Shown: positions 45,676-53,730 of the stretch, one piece after another
Numbering within the stretch: the first letter of the stretch is position 1
Layout: each line of letters begins with the position of its first letter
Origin: Vibrio sp. J1-1
GTDB taxonomy: Bacteria > Pseudomonadota > Gammaproteobacteria > Enterobacterales > Vibrionaceae
DNA length: 64,000 bases
Assembly (NCBI RefSeq): GCF_021728395.1
Contig: NZ_JAKKCM010000001.1
Location: 1 to 64,000 of the forward strand
Direction of reading: 5' to 3'
Position numbers and translations under genes: made by a program
The notes under the pieces: model-generated
Databases searched by the model: none
What the model saw: only the letters and a program-made list of their open reading frames with translations
What the model was told of the DNA's origin: nothing

Positions 45676-46987
45676 TACCATTCTCCGCCAGCATGCTTTC
45701 TCTATCGCCATTAGAAGGATCGGCTTCTGTTGTTAGAAAGCCTGGCAAGCCATTCATGCAATAATAAAAAGTCAAACTATCACCTGAGCCCACTAATAAA
45801 TCTCCCGGGCGAGGATCTTGCGGAATAAAATTAACGCACACCTGGCTATCCGGTAACGGGTGAGTAATGCCCGACTCATATTCGCCCAACCACTCGTCAC
45901 CAAACACATTTACCCTAGTATGGAATAGCAAGGTTTTCTCACCTTCTGTCGGATCCAAATACGGAATAGTAAGCGTTGAACATTCCACAATACGTGTATG
46001 CTCATCGATCACTTTTTCTTGCATAGTTCTTAAGAATTCCAGGTTAACATCCAGGACTTTGCCCAAGTCGATACGCTCTTTTCTCATTTTTTCGTGAACA
46101 GACATATCGTCGGTCTTCCATTGATCCACATATTCTTTTTGCGCAGAACTCAAAGACGCTGTGACAGCAATGTTTTGAGGGAGAAAAATACCATTAGGGT
46201 GCAAAAGATCGGCAAAGTGTTTTGCTAAACGTAAATGTCCCTCTCGGCTAAAACCATGCTGCATAGCTTCAAGAATGACCATGTGCACGTCGCTGGCTAC
46301 CTGATATTCACAGGCATCAACACAACATATTTTCCGGACATATTCCTGTAACCCTAACTGCTTAACCAGGGCATCCAAAGCGATTGCAGCCCCTTGCTGA
46401 ATATCAATGAATGTAACGTTGATTTCGTGAGGAGAATAAATATTCTGGTTTTTATAGTAGGTAAGTAAAGGAAGTAACAATGGAGCAAAAGGACCACATG
46501 CGGGATATACAATATGCAAGGGTTCACCAAAATTCTTTTCCGCGAGCTGCTTTAGGGCTGCATCAACTCCCTTTAGAAATAGCCCGACTCTTAGGCTATC
46601 GCGAATAGTCGTTACGCAATGATCTGGAGATAAAATCAATCCGGATCCACAAATATATTGTCGAGTGCGTAAGGGTTTGGGAATATTGAGGGATTGATAA
46701 AACTGAGCTTTCTGCTCATATAAGCTATTTAGCGCTGGAGCTAACGCGTTTTTATCCAGAACAGGAGTCTTTAATATCGAGCCGACAAAACTGCATGTGC
46801 TCTTTGTAAGATTGCCAACAGGTTTAGCACAACTTAAACCTTGAATTTTTTGACGAAGCGTGTCGTTTAAATCCCCTTTTAAGTTTGTATCTCTGCGGAT
46901 TTCACTCCAATCCGGAGAGGCGACTTCTTTTTTCTTCGGCAATACAACCAGCCTCTCCTCATTTTCTATCTCAGCACCTATGCTCAT
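45665..46987 (-). CDS. SAM-dependent methyltransferase (PRMT-like)
   Basis: The 440-residue protein has a Rossmann motif I (VYPACGPFAPLLLP), an acidic motif II (VTFIDIQQ), and an EAMQHGFSREGH segment followed by LLHPNGIFLPQNI. This resembles the layout of protein-arginine-type methyltransferases, with an N-terminal extension of about 130 residues and a beta-rich C-terminal domain. The ATG at 46987 has GAGG six bases upstream. It is the first gene of the cluster. Its substrate is unknown; a protein or peptide partner such as the collar protein is possible. Confidence 0.7.
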   Translation of the reverse strand: MSIGAEIENEERLVVLPKKKEVASPDWSEIRRDTNLKGDLNDTLRQKIQGLSCAKPVGNLTKSTCSFVGSILKTPVLDKNALAPALNSLYEQKAQFYQSLNIPKPLRTRQYICGSGLILSPDHCVTTIRDSLRVGLFLKGVDAALKQLAEKNFGEPLHIVYPACGPFAPLLLPLLTYYKNQNIYSPHEINVTFIDIQQGAAIALDALVKQLGLQEYVRKICCVDACEYQVASDVHMVILEAMQHGFSREGHLRLAKHFADLLHPNGIFLPQNIAVTASLSSAQKEYVDQWKTDDMSVHEKMRKERIDLGKVLDVNLEFLRTMQEKVIDEHTRIVECSTLTIPYLDPTEGEKTLLFHTRVNVFGDEWLGEYESGITHPLPDSQVCVNFIPQDPRPGDLLVGSGDSLTFYYCMNGLPGFLTTEADPSNGDRESMLAENGNGS

Positions 46988-47402
46988 GTTTAACCTCATT
47001 AATTGAATCTCTATTTTTGTGAGTATTTTTTTTCAACATAGGTTGACAGTTTCATGAGGCTGGCTTCCTCCGGTATAAGCCAAAGTTGTCGGTGTCACCT
47101 CTGTGTCAAAGCTCATTTTTGTTTAGTTAAGAAGTCTAGATATCATCCTCTGATGTGTCTTTAAAAGGAAAATCCCGGAAGCAATGTAACGCCTCAAGCG
47201 CCTGTTGCTGGCTTAACGAGTGTTCTTCTTTCAGTGATTAACTCATATCAATAACTGGCCAATCAATCATTAACATTAGACCAACACTCCAATAACGCAC
47301 TATGCCATTAATCACATAATTATTACTTACAATGAATTTTTTGCCATAATTATTCGGCAAGAAGTTCCAAAAAGATCCCCTCTTCCCAGTTAAGGAGAAG
47401 CA

Positions 47403-47692
47403 ACCTCGAGTAGTTCTATCAAATTGGCTGAATCGATCCACATCATGTGCGAAGTCTCCGCTGAATTTGATAACTCGGTAATACTTTATTCCGTGGGTAA
47501 GAACTCATCTGTAATGCAAATTCTAGCCAAATAAGCCTTCTCTTTAATGCATGTCGATACACTCTGGAAACTCGAAGAAATATTTGAGTTCTAGGAAAAA
47601 ATCATTATTAACCTCCAAAGAATCAACGTCCCGAATTGGAGAGTATTTATAACGGCAGAACCAACAAAGGAGAAAGTATTCGGGTATATCCG
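47403..47692 (+). pseudogene. Degraded cysD (sulfate adenylyltransferase subunit 2)
   Basis: The plus strand reads [20 protein letters not shown] and [15 protein letters not shown], which is the CysD PP-loop region (SIGKDSSVM in functional enzymes). After an in-frame TAA it continues AFSLMHVDTLWKLEEIFEF, another stop, then in a shifted frame [24 protein letters not shown]-type sequence. Deletions, stops and a frameshift show it is dead. CysD makes APS for PAPS, the donor for the nearby sulfotransferase. Confidence 0.85.
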
Positions 47693-47873
47693 CAGATAAG
47701 AGTAGATTATTGGTTAAAGACGGAGAGGCTTCATTTCTAGGACAATACAACTAATAAAGATAAAAATGCTTACGCGGCCCACCTTTACACATTCAATCTT
47801 TTTGCGATTGGATTTTGCAAGGCATCCTCACATCAACAGAGTCTTAATGAATTTTGAACTAGATCAGTTTGAT

Positions 47874-47910
47874 AAACGTTGAAGCCTGATAGCGTCAGGC
47901 TTCAACGTTT
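47874..47910. repeat. Perfect 16-bp hairpin
   Basis: aaacgttgaagcctga (47874-47889) is perfectly inverted at 47895-47910 with a 5-base loop. It lies 68 bases beyond the DUF3820 stop. There is no T run, so it may be a transcription end of another kind, a palindromic unit or a recombination structure. The rest of 46988-47977 holds only the cysD remnant. Confidence 0.7.
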
Positions 47911-47977
47911 CAAGATAACATACTAAAGTTTGGATAATGTTCTGCAACCAAGCAACTCTTTGTGAAAGGCTGAATAA

Positions 47978-48193
47978 TTACATTCGCTTGAGCGGTTTTA
48001 CTACACTATCTAAGCCTTCGATTTTCAGCGCCAAACACAACTTGAGTAAATCCCCCAACTCCCCGCTTGGCCACCCTTTTTTATCGAACCACAGCAAATA
48101 TTCCTCTGGTAGATCAATTAAAACTCTTCCCGCGTATTTCCCAAAAGGCATTTGCATTCTTGCCAGTTTTATCAGGTTCTCTTTTTCTAACAT
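47978..48193 (-). CDS. DUF3820 family protein (putative island target gene)
   Basis: The 71-residue protein shows the DUF3820 pattern: MPFGKYAGRVLIDLPEEYLL followed by WFDKKGWPSGELGDLLKLC. The family has been labelled as quorum-sensing-regulated, but no activity is known. Its 3' end is duplicated at 29861-29947, so it appears to be the insertion target whose end was restored by the island. No strong ribosome site was seen. Confidence 0.82.
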   Translation of the reverse strand: MLEKENLIKLARMQMPFGKYAGRVLIDLPEEYLLWFDKKGWPSGELGDLLKLCLALKIEGLDSVVKPLKRM

Positions 48194-48309
48194 AAGTTGA
48201 ATTGTGGTTATCGTAAGTCGGATAAGAGTACCACCGGTGCAATCTCCCGACCAGTTTCACCGTGCTTTATGCTAAAGTATGCGCCATTCAAAAATAGTAT
48301 GAGAAAGTA

Positions 48310-48618
48310 ATGAAGTCACCTTGTCGTGCTGCCTGTAAAAACAATGGCGGCATCTGTTCTGGTTGCCACAGAACGATAGAAGAGATCATCCAGTGGAAAG
48401 ATAAGACGGATGCACAGCGAGACAGCCTGATCGATCAAATTACGGGTTGCGACTCTACCCATTCATGCCCAGAGTGCGGCACTAAAGCACACTGTGATAT
48501 CGCAGCTGGAAAAGAGACCTGTTGGTGTTTTGAAGTTGAGGAAAGAGACATATCGACGCCTGATAAAGAGCAACGGTGCTTATGTCGTAAGTGCCTAGAG
48601 AAAAAGCCAGTCGCTTAA
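48310..48618 (+). CDS. DUF1289 and Cys-rich CWC domain fusion protein
   Basis: The 102-residue protein begins with a DUF1289 Cys cluster (SPCRAACKNNGGICSGCHRTIEEI). It then has a CWC-type cysteine domain (CPECGTKAHCDIAAGKETCWCF) and ends CLCRKCLEK. With 14 cysteines it probably binds zinc or an Fe-S cluster. The role is unknown. Its stop codon lies in the loop of the terminator shared with the convergent HopJ-type gene. Confidence 0.8.
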   Translation: MKSPCRAACKNNGGICSGCHRTIEEIIQWKDKTDAQRDSLIDQITGCDSTHSCPECGTKAHCDIAAGKETCWCFEVEERDISTPDKEQRCLCRKCLEKKPVA

Positions 48619-48628
48619 TCGACTGGCT
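48601..48628 (-). terminator. Intrinsic terminator of the HopJ-type gene
   Basis: A 9-bp stem (48605-48613 with 48620-48628) is followed on the minus strand by five T. It overlaps the 3' end of the convergent DUF1289-CWC gene. Confidence 0.75.
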
Positions 48629-48636
48629 CAATTTGA

Positions 48637-48981
48637 TTACTTAGCTTCAAGCGCTGGCGATTCAAACTTCACACCATCCCATCCGCTCACCATAAAGTTA
48701 CGAATGTTCTGATGATCTTCATTTTCTGGATGTAGTAGAACATCTTCACGGTAAAAACGACCAAAACAAGCCAACGTCGCTTCTTTATCTAGGTTATTTA
48801 GCAAGCCAAATGCGAAGATTTTGCATGAACCATTGTTCTCACCAGATCCGTTTTCCGTTGCACCATTGATAAAAGCAGTCGGCGTGAAGTCGTAATTCGC
48901 TTCAATTACTGCCATCGTTGTTTCAAATTCGATATTTTCTGGTGTTGACGCCACTGCATCCAAAAATTGTTGTAGTTCCAT
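48637..48981 (-). CDS. HopJ type III effector family protein
   Basis: The 114-residue protein matches the HopJ family seen widely in proteobacteria: FINGATENGSGENNGSCKIF followed by AFGLLNNLDKEATLACFGRFYRED. The name comes from a Pseudomonas effector, but most members are ordinary conserved cytoplasmic proteins. No secretion system is present in this window. It is likely a metabolic or stress protein of unknown activity. Confidence 0.8.
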   Translation of the reverse strand: MELQQFLDAVASTPENIEFETTMAVIEANYDFTPTAFINGATENGSGENNGSCKIFAFGLLNNLDKEATLACFGRFYREDVLLHPENEDHQNIRNFMVSGWDGVKFESPALEAK

Positions 48982-49185
48982 TTTAATTCCAAATTGTTAT
49001 GTCATCATATCCGTGACATATTTGTTTAATAAAAAGCCAATATAAGAGTCATTAATCATACATATATTCATAGCCTTACCAAAACATACGTCAATCAATG
49101 CTTCAAAGCATTCACGCTTATTAGTGAATATTTATTAGAAAATTATGCATTGAGCAACATTGTATCGGATTGATAAGGAGATATC

Positions 49186-49323
49186 ATGTCCACCCCATTT
49201 AAAGCAATAGCAGTGGTGATGCTCGCAGTGACGATAAACTACCTCACTCGTAACAGTGGTCACTTTATCGCGGTAGGGAATGAAGTGTCGGGCACGACGT
49301 CTGTCTACCGTATCGAGCTTTAA
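49186..49323 (+). CDS. Small single-helix membrane protein (45 residues)
   Basis: The frame has a strong ribosome site (AAGGAG, 5 bases before the ATG). It encodes an N-terminal helix (FKAIAVVMLAVTINYLT) and a short polar tail. The start signal and a terminator-like hairpin downstream (49381-49416) support expression. A palindrome aatgcttcaaagcatt lies upstream at 49097-49112. The function is unknown. Confidence 0.6.
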   Translation: MSTPFKAIAVVMLAVTINYLTRNSGHFIAVGNEVSGTTSVYRIEL

Positions 49324-49380
49324 CGCTAGATTGCTTTAGTTAAGTGGCTGTACCTAAGTTGCTCTAACTAATTTGCTTTA

Positions 49381-49416
49381 ACAACAACGCCCGAACTGAA
49401 GCTCGGGCGCTGTTGT
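49381..49416. terminator. Shared hairpin terminator
   Basis: A long stem (cgcccga/tcgggcg core extended by caacaa/ttgttg, one mismatch) lies between the convergent small gene and phhB. T tracts are weak on both sides. Confidence 0.6.
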
Positions 49417-49435
49417 ATATAAAACAGGGCTTCGA

Positions 49436-49774
49436 TTACTCAGCGAGAGCCAGAGCGTCACATTTCGATGCACAGATAAAGTCGTTCTTGTGTAGCCCTT
49501 TTATCGAGTGACTCCACCAAGTCACAGTCACTTTACCCCACTCCAGCAAGATCGACGGATGATGAAATTCATCTTCAGCCAGTTCAGCTACTTCATTACT
49601 AAACGCCCAAGCCTGCTTAAAATTTTTAAACTTATACACTTTTTCTAACTGAGGAATCCCCTCTCTTTCAACAATCTGCCAATCAGTAAGTTGTAACAGC
49701 AGTGACTGTCGCTCCTCGTTACTCAGTGCAATGGCATCAAGACTACAAGCTTCGCATTTTTGTTCATTCAACAT
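49436..49774 (-). CDS. phhB: Pterin-4a-carbinolamine dehydratase
   Basis: The 112-residue enzyme has the dehydratase motif [20 protein letters not shown] and the C-terminal [11 protein letters not shown]. It recycles the tetrahydropterin cofactor used by phenylalanine hydroxylase. The ATG at 49774 (AAAGGA 8 bases upstream) overlaps the phhA end by 11 bases, so translation is coupled. The longer frame to 49822 would reach further into phhA and is unlikely. Confidence 0.9.
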   Translation of the reverse strand: MLNEQKCEACSLDAIALSNEERQSLLLQLTDWQIVEREGIPQLEKVYKFKNFKQAWAFSNEVAELAEDEFHHPSILLEWGKVTVTWWSHSIKGLHKNDFICASKCDALALAE

Positions 49775-50558
49775 GAGCAGGTTCCTTTGGTTCAAATAAT
49801 GGTGGCAACAATCCGGCCCCAATAGCCATATCGGCTTGTTTTAATAGGTTTAATTGACTGATTTGATAAAGCTGTGAAAAATCGTCTATTACATAGTATT
49901 TCGGTTGCATGATATCGATGCGATAAGGTGTTCTCAGGACGGTTTGTAAATCAAAACCCTCACGAATCGCATCATCACTTTCAAGCGAATAGATAGTTTC
50001 GCCCGGAGAAGAGAGAATACCGCCACCATAAATCTTGGTCTGATCGCCTTCTTTGACTAGGCCGAACTCGACGGTAAACCAATATAATCGAGCAAGATAA
50101 GCTCTCTGCTTCGGAGTCGCAGCTTGACCCAACTGCCCATAGTGCTCCGTAAACGCGGCGAAATCTGGGTTGGTCAGCATGGCACAGTGGCCAAATATCT
50201 CATGGAAGAAGTCTGGCTCTTGCAAATAGTCAAACTCTTCACGACTACGCAGAAACGTCGCCACTGGAAAGCGTTTATTCCCTAATAAATTGAAAAACCG
50301 GTCGAAATCGATAAGCGCAGGAACAGGCTCAACTTGCCATCCCGTCGTCTCCATCAGTACGCGATTAATCTCAGGAATCTGTGGGACATGATCCTCGGGT
50401 AAATCGAGCAGTGTCAAACCATGCAAATAAGCCTGACAAGCACGGTTTTGAATCACACTCATCTGTCTCGCAACTAAGTCGCGCCAAATCGCATCTTCTT
50501 CGAGGCTCCATTCCACCCTTCCATCCTGGTCAACAGGCTTAGAATGATATTGAGTCAT
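49764..50558 (-). CDS. phhA: Phenylalanine-4-hydroxylase
   Basis: The 264-residue monomeric bacterial enzyme has the iron-binding [10 protein letters not shown] motif and the glutamate ligand in YWFTVEFGL. It turns phenylalanine into tyrosine with tetrahydropterin. GGAG precedes the ATG. A near-consensus TyrR box lies about 90 bases upstream, so the operon is probably controlled by a TyrR/PhhR-type regulator. Confidence 0.94.
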   Translation of the reverse strand: MTQYHSKPVDQDGRVEWSLEEDAIWRDLVARQMSVIQNRACQAYLHGLTLLDLPEDHVPQIPEINRVLMETTGWQVEPVPALIDFDRFFNLLGNKRFPVATFLRSREEFDYLQEPDFFHEIFGHCAMLTNPDFAAFTEHYGQLGQAATPKQRAYLARLYWFTVEFGLVKEGDQTKIYGGGILSSPGETIYSLESDDAIREGFDLQTVLRTPYRIDIMQPKYYVIDDFSQLYQISQLNLLKQADMAIGAGLLPPLFEPKEPAHVE

Positions 50559-50650
50559 GACCTTTCTCCATTAACAAATCCTTTACATTAAGCCTATCCG
50601 TACTCCTTACTGCTTCCAATCCCTAAACCATTTTCGCCCTCTCATTCTAG

Positions 50651-50668
50651 TGTAATAAATTATTTACA
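50651..50668. promoter_or_regulatory. TyrR/PhhR box between phhA and the acetoacetyl-CoA synthetase gene
   Basis: tgtaataaattatttaca matches the TyrR box TGTAAA-N6-TTTACA with one mismatch. It sits in the 222-base divergent region, so it may control phhAB and also the synthetase gene. A weaker half-site tttaca is near 50587. Confidence 0.65.
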
Positions 50669-50780
50669 TTCACACGTAAGACTATGATATTGCTAACATC
50701 AAATACTTCAGTGCAAGTTTGACATTGTTAGCGATTGCTTTCAGACTTAATGTGTTATCAGCTTGTTATAGAAGGAACCT

Positions 50781-52754
50781 ATGCGCGAGTACAACAAATT
50801 ATGGCAACCGAGCGAGAGCCGCATCGAACAAGCCAATATCACCCAGTTTATTGACCACATAAACAGACAAGGGAATGACATAAAAAGCTATGCCGAACTG
50901 CATCAATGGTCACTGGATCATTCCGAACAGTTTTGGCGAGAAGTTTGGCTGTTTTGTGATGTGATTGGAAACTCGGGTGAAACAGTAAAATGCCAAGCTG
51001 AGAGTAAATGGCAGCAGCCGGTTCCCAACCGCGACGCAAGCTGGTTTCCTGATGCCCAAATTAATTATGCGGAAAACCTTCTTAGTTTTGCGTATCACAA
51101 CCCCAATGATATTGCGATTTGGTTCGAAAACGAGCGCGGAGAGCGACAAACTTATACATGGCAAGCGCTCTGTGATGAAGTGTCTAGCATACAGCGATGG
51201 CTGCAAGATTGTGGTGTCAAAAAAGGCGATGTTGTTGCTGGATACCTGCCCTACCTGCCTCAAACCGTGATTGCAATGCTAGCGACGACCAGTCTTGGTG
51301 CGACTTGGACTGCCACGTCCCCAGACTTTGGCATAGACAGCGTCTTGGAACGCTTCGGTCAAGTAAAACCTAAAGTGCTGTTCACTTGCGATGGTTACAC
51401 ATTTAACGGCAAAGTGTTCGATATGACGGATAAAAACCATCATATCTCCGATCATTTAGATGGACTCAAGCACGTTTGCCAGATCAACTATCTAAATCCT
51501 CGTAGCTACGAATGTGATGTTTGTACCCAAGATTGGCAATACATTTTAAATCAATATCCTTCACAACCTGTTACTTATACACGTATCAACTTTAATGACC
51601 CGCTATTCATACTCTACTCTTCAGGCACAACTGGAAAACCGAAGTGTATCGTACATTCTGTTGGGGGAACCCTGCTCAACCACGTTAAAGAGCATCAACT
51701 TCATTGCGATATTCAGCCTGAAGATCGCGTGTTTTATTACACCACCTGTGGATGGATGATGTGGAACTGGCATGTTTCCTCCTTAGCAAGCGGCGCGTGT
51801 CTAGTCATTTTTGATGGCAGCCCGATGTACCCTAATCACAAGGTATTGTGGAACCTGGCTAAAAACGCTGAAGTCTCACTTTTTGGTACGTCGGCAAAAT
51901 ACCTGGAAGCGATGGAGAAAGCGGGCTATTCCAATCAAAGCAGCGACCCGTACCCATCACTGAAGACTATATGTTCAACAGGCTCCGTGCTTTATCCCGA
52001 GCAATTTGATTACGTTTATCAACATCTGAAAAAGGATGTGCATTTAGCCTCCATTTCTGGTGGTACCGATATCTGTGGTTGTTTCGTGTTGGGTAATCCT
52101 ATCTCTCCGGTTTACCGTGGTGAATGTCAGTGTGCGGGTTTGGGCGTGGATACAAGAGTATTCAATCCACAAGGGCAAGATATTGTTGGTAAACGAGGTG
52201 AGTTAGTGTGTGCCAATTCAATACCGAATTTCCCAGTTAAATTCTGGGATGACACCGGCGAGCGTTACCATAGAGCGTACTGGGACAAATTCGATAATGT
52301 TTGGCATCACGGCGACGATGTAGAAAGAAATGCTTCAACGGGTGGTTATGTATTCTATGGACGCAGTGACACAACGTTAAATCCCGGAGGAGTAAGAATA
52401 GGCACGGCAGAAATTTACCAGCAGGTTAATTCGATAGAAGGTATTGTCGATTCAATCGCCGTCGGAAAAGAAGTGGATAGAAACGAGCAGATATGGCTGT
52501 TTGTTCAGTTAGCGAGTAGCAACACATTAAACGATGACATGATTGCGAAAATCAAAGCTCAGCTCAAGTCTGCCTGCTCAGCAAGGCACGTGCCTAGTGA
52601 AATTTTTGCTATTAGTGACATACCGAAAACCAGATCGGGAAAATTAGTCGAACTTGCAGTTAAACAAGTGATCAATGGCAGAGACGTGGAAAACATCGGC
52701 GCCATAGCAAACGCACAAGTTTTAGATGAGATAAAAAAGCTCGTGTCAGCCTAA
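50781..52754 (+). CDS. Acetoacetyl-CoA synthetase
   Basis: The 657-residue adenylate-forming enzyme has the P-loop-like YSSGTTGKPKCIVHS and the core GGTDICGCFV. The hinge region includes YGRSDTTLNPGGVRIGTAEIY, and the catalytic lysine region is KTRSGKLVELAVK. The GGVRIGTAE form and length fit acetoacetyl-CoA synthetase (AacS) more than acetyl-CoA synthetase. Phenylalanine/tyrosine breakdown ends in acetoacetate, so sharing a control region with phhA makes metabolic sense. AAGGA precedes the ATG. Confidence 0.88.
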   Translation: MREYNKLWQPSESRIEQANITQFIDHINRQGNDIKSYAELHQWSLDHSEQFWREVWLFCDVIGNSGETVKCQAESKWQQPVPNRDASWFPDAQINYAENLLSFAYHNPNDIAIWFENERGERQTYTWQALCDEVSSIQRWLQDCGVKKGDVVAGYLPYLPQTVIAMLATTSLGATWTATSPDFGIDSVLERFGQVKPKVLFTCDGYTFNGKVFDMTDKNHHISDHLDGLKHVCQINYLNPRSYECDVCTQDWQYILNQYPSQPVTYTRINFNDPLFILYSSGTTGKPKCIVHSVGGTLLNHVKEHQLHCDIQPEDRVFYYTTCGWMMWNWHVSSLASGACLVIFDGSPMYPNHKVLWNLAKNAEVSLFGTSAKYLEAMEKAGYSNQSSDPYPSLKTICSTGSVLYPEQFDYVYQHLKKDVHLASISGGTDICGCFVLGNPISPVYRGECQCAGLGVDTRVFNPQGQDIVGKRGELVCANSIPNFPVKFWDDTGERYHRAYWDKFDNVWHHGDDVERNASTGGYVFYGRSDTTLNPGGVRIGTAEIYQQVNSIEGIVDSIAVGKEVDRNEQIWLFVQLASSNTLNDDMIAKIKAQLKSACSARHVPSEIFAISDIPKTRSGKLVELAVKQVINGRDVENIGAIANAQVLDEIKKLVSA

Positions 52755-52785
52755 TTGAATCTTGAGACGAAAGTTGTAAGCAAAT

Positions 52786-52813
52786 AAAAAGCGAGCTCCG
52801 ATGCTCGCTTTTT
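52786..52813. terminator. Bidirectional intrinsic terminator
   Basis: An 11-bp perfect stem (52786-52796 with 52803-52813), including A5/T5 ends, separates the convergent synthetase and methyltransferase genes. Confidence 0.88.
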
Positions 52814-52830
52814 GATGTTCTTATCGCGGT

Positions 52831-53406
52831 CTAGCGACGACCAACACCCATTAGCACAGACATTGTTTTGCCATCTGACGTAATTTCAAATACCGACTTT
52901 GTCTCTACGTCAGTAAAACCCGCTTTAACGAGAGCAGATTGTGATTTCGCTACAGTAAAGCCGTCTTGCCCTGAGTCTGCGACAAAATCAAAATGAACGA
53001 AATAACCACCCTGGTTAAGTAATGAATGCGAAATGCTTAATGCTGAACCTGCATCATCTAAAAATGCTAAAACTGATGATGCAACGACTAGATCAAATTG
53101 CCCACGAAAAGCAGGGTGCTGCGCAGCAAGACCTCGAGATAAGGTGTCAACAACTGGCTCTACATTCGCCAGTTCTTTTTTATCTAACTCTTCGATCATC
53201 TCTTCAGATGCATCTAGTGCCACGATATCTTTAACCATTGGGGACAATAACTGGCTTAATTGCCCGGTTCCGCATCCAAAATCTAGTACTTTAATGCCAT
53301 CAAGCTGAGTTAACTGTTGTAACTGTTCAAACACTGACTGAGCAAATTGCGAGGTTGCGGGATTTGATTCCCAACTCTTTGCTAAGTCGTCCCAATCTTG
53401 TGCCAT
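52831..53406 (-). CDS. Class I SAM-dependent methyltransferase
   Basis: The 191-residue protein has a typical methyltransferase-11 fold. Motif I is VLDFGCGTGQLSQLL, the acidic end of the next strand is VALDAS, and FDLVVASSVLAFL is the post-motif region. The ATG at 53406 is preceded by GGAGG at 5 bases, which fixes the start over the upstream ATG codons. The substrate is unknown. Confidence 0.85.
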   Translation of the reverse strand: MAQDWDDLAKSWESNPATSQFAQSVFEQLQQLTQLDGIKVLDFGCGTGQLSQLLSPMVKDIVALDASEEMIEELDKKELANVEPVVDTLSRGLAAQHPAFRGQFDLVVASSVLAFLDDAGSALSISHSLLNQGGYFVHFDFVADSGQDGFTVAKSQSALVKAGFTDVETKSVFEITSDGKTMSVLMGVGRR

Positions 53407-53730
53407 CGTGGCCTCCATGTTCACTTCTGATATCTCACATCTCACCGTGTGACGCCGAAAGTGTTTTAGTTACGAAGAGAACGATTCTATTCTCTATTAC
53501 AAAGCGCAAAACACTTTTAGCGTGACACAAGAAGTCTCACCTTGGCTAACTTCCTTTTAGCGTCAACACTTATATCAACGCATACTTGGTATAGGGTACC
53601 CCAAAACCACAAAAAGACCATAGACTTATCTGGCGAAATTATGTTTTTTTCGTTAACCTTTCACAGCTTTGGGAATCGTTCTCTATCGTATCCCTATTGA
53701 TTTCAAATTACTTTTCGGTTGTGTCAAATC

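Larger units (their letters stand above)
29948..48035. mobile_element. Putative decayed genomic island inserted at a DUF3820 gene
   Basis: The region is bounded by direct copies of the DUF3820 3' end. It contains a tyrosine-recombinase remnant, attC-like repeats, AT-rich orphan genes, a large surface-protein cluster and a cysD pseudogene. These are typical island traits. No intact integrase remains, so present mobility is unlikely. The edges are set by where the repeat identity ends. Confidence 0.6.

Noticed and set aside
47020-47120. Leader upstream of the methyltransferase as a possible c-di-GMP riboswitch, because of CCGG and GCC stem elements.
   Set aside because: The conserved GEMM core (CACGCA, GCAAACC, GAAA tetraloop) could not be found on either strand.
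47183-47225. taacgcctcaagcg sequence as another attC site.
   Set aside because: The left box lacks the aaacg part and no pairing right end could be found.
47238-47441. A 67-codon minus-strand frame upstream of the methyltransferase.
   Set aside because: It partly overlaps the cysD remnant on the other strand and has no family. A further frame below it (47136-47237) looks slightly coding but cannot be identified.
47544-47750. A 68-codon minus-strand frame.
   Set aside because: It is antisense to the clear cysD pseudogene segments.
48637-48981. HopJ-type gene as evidence of a type III secretion system.
   Set aside because: The family is widespread in bacteria without such systems and no secretion genes are nearby.
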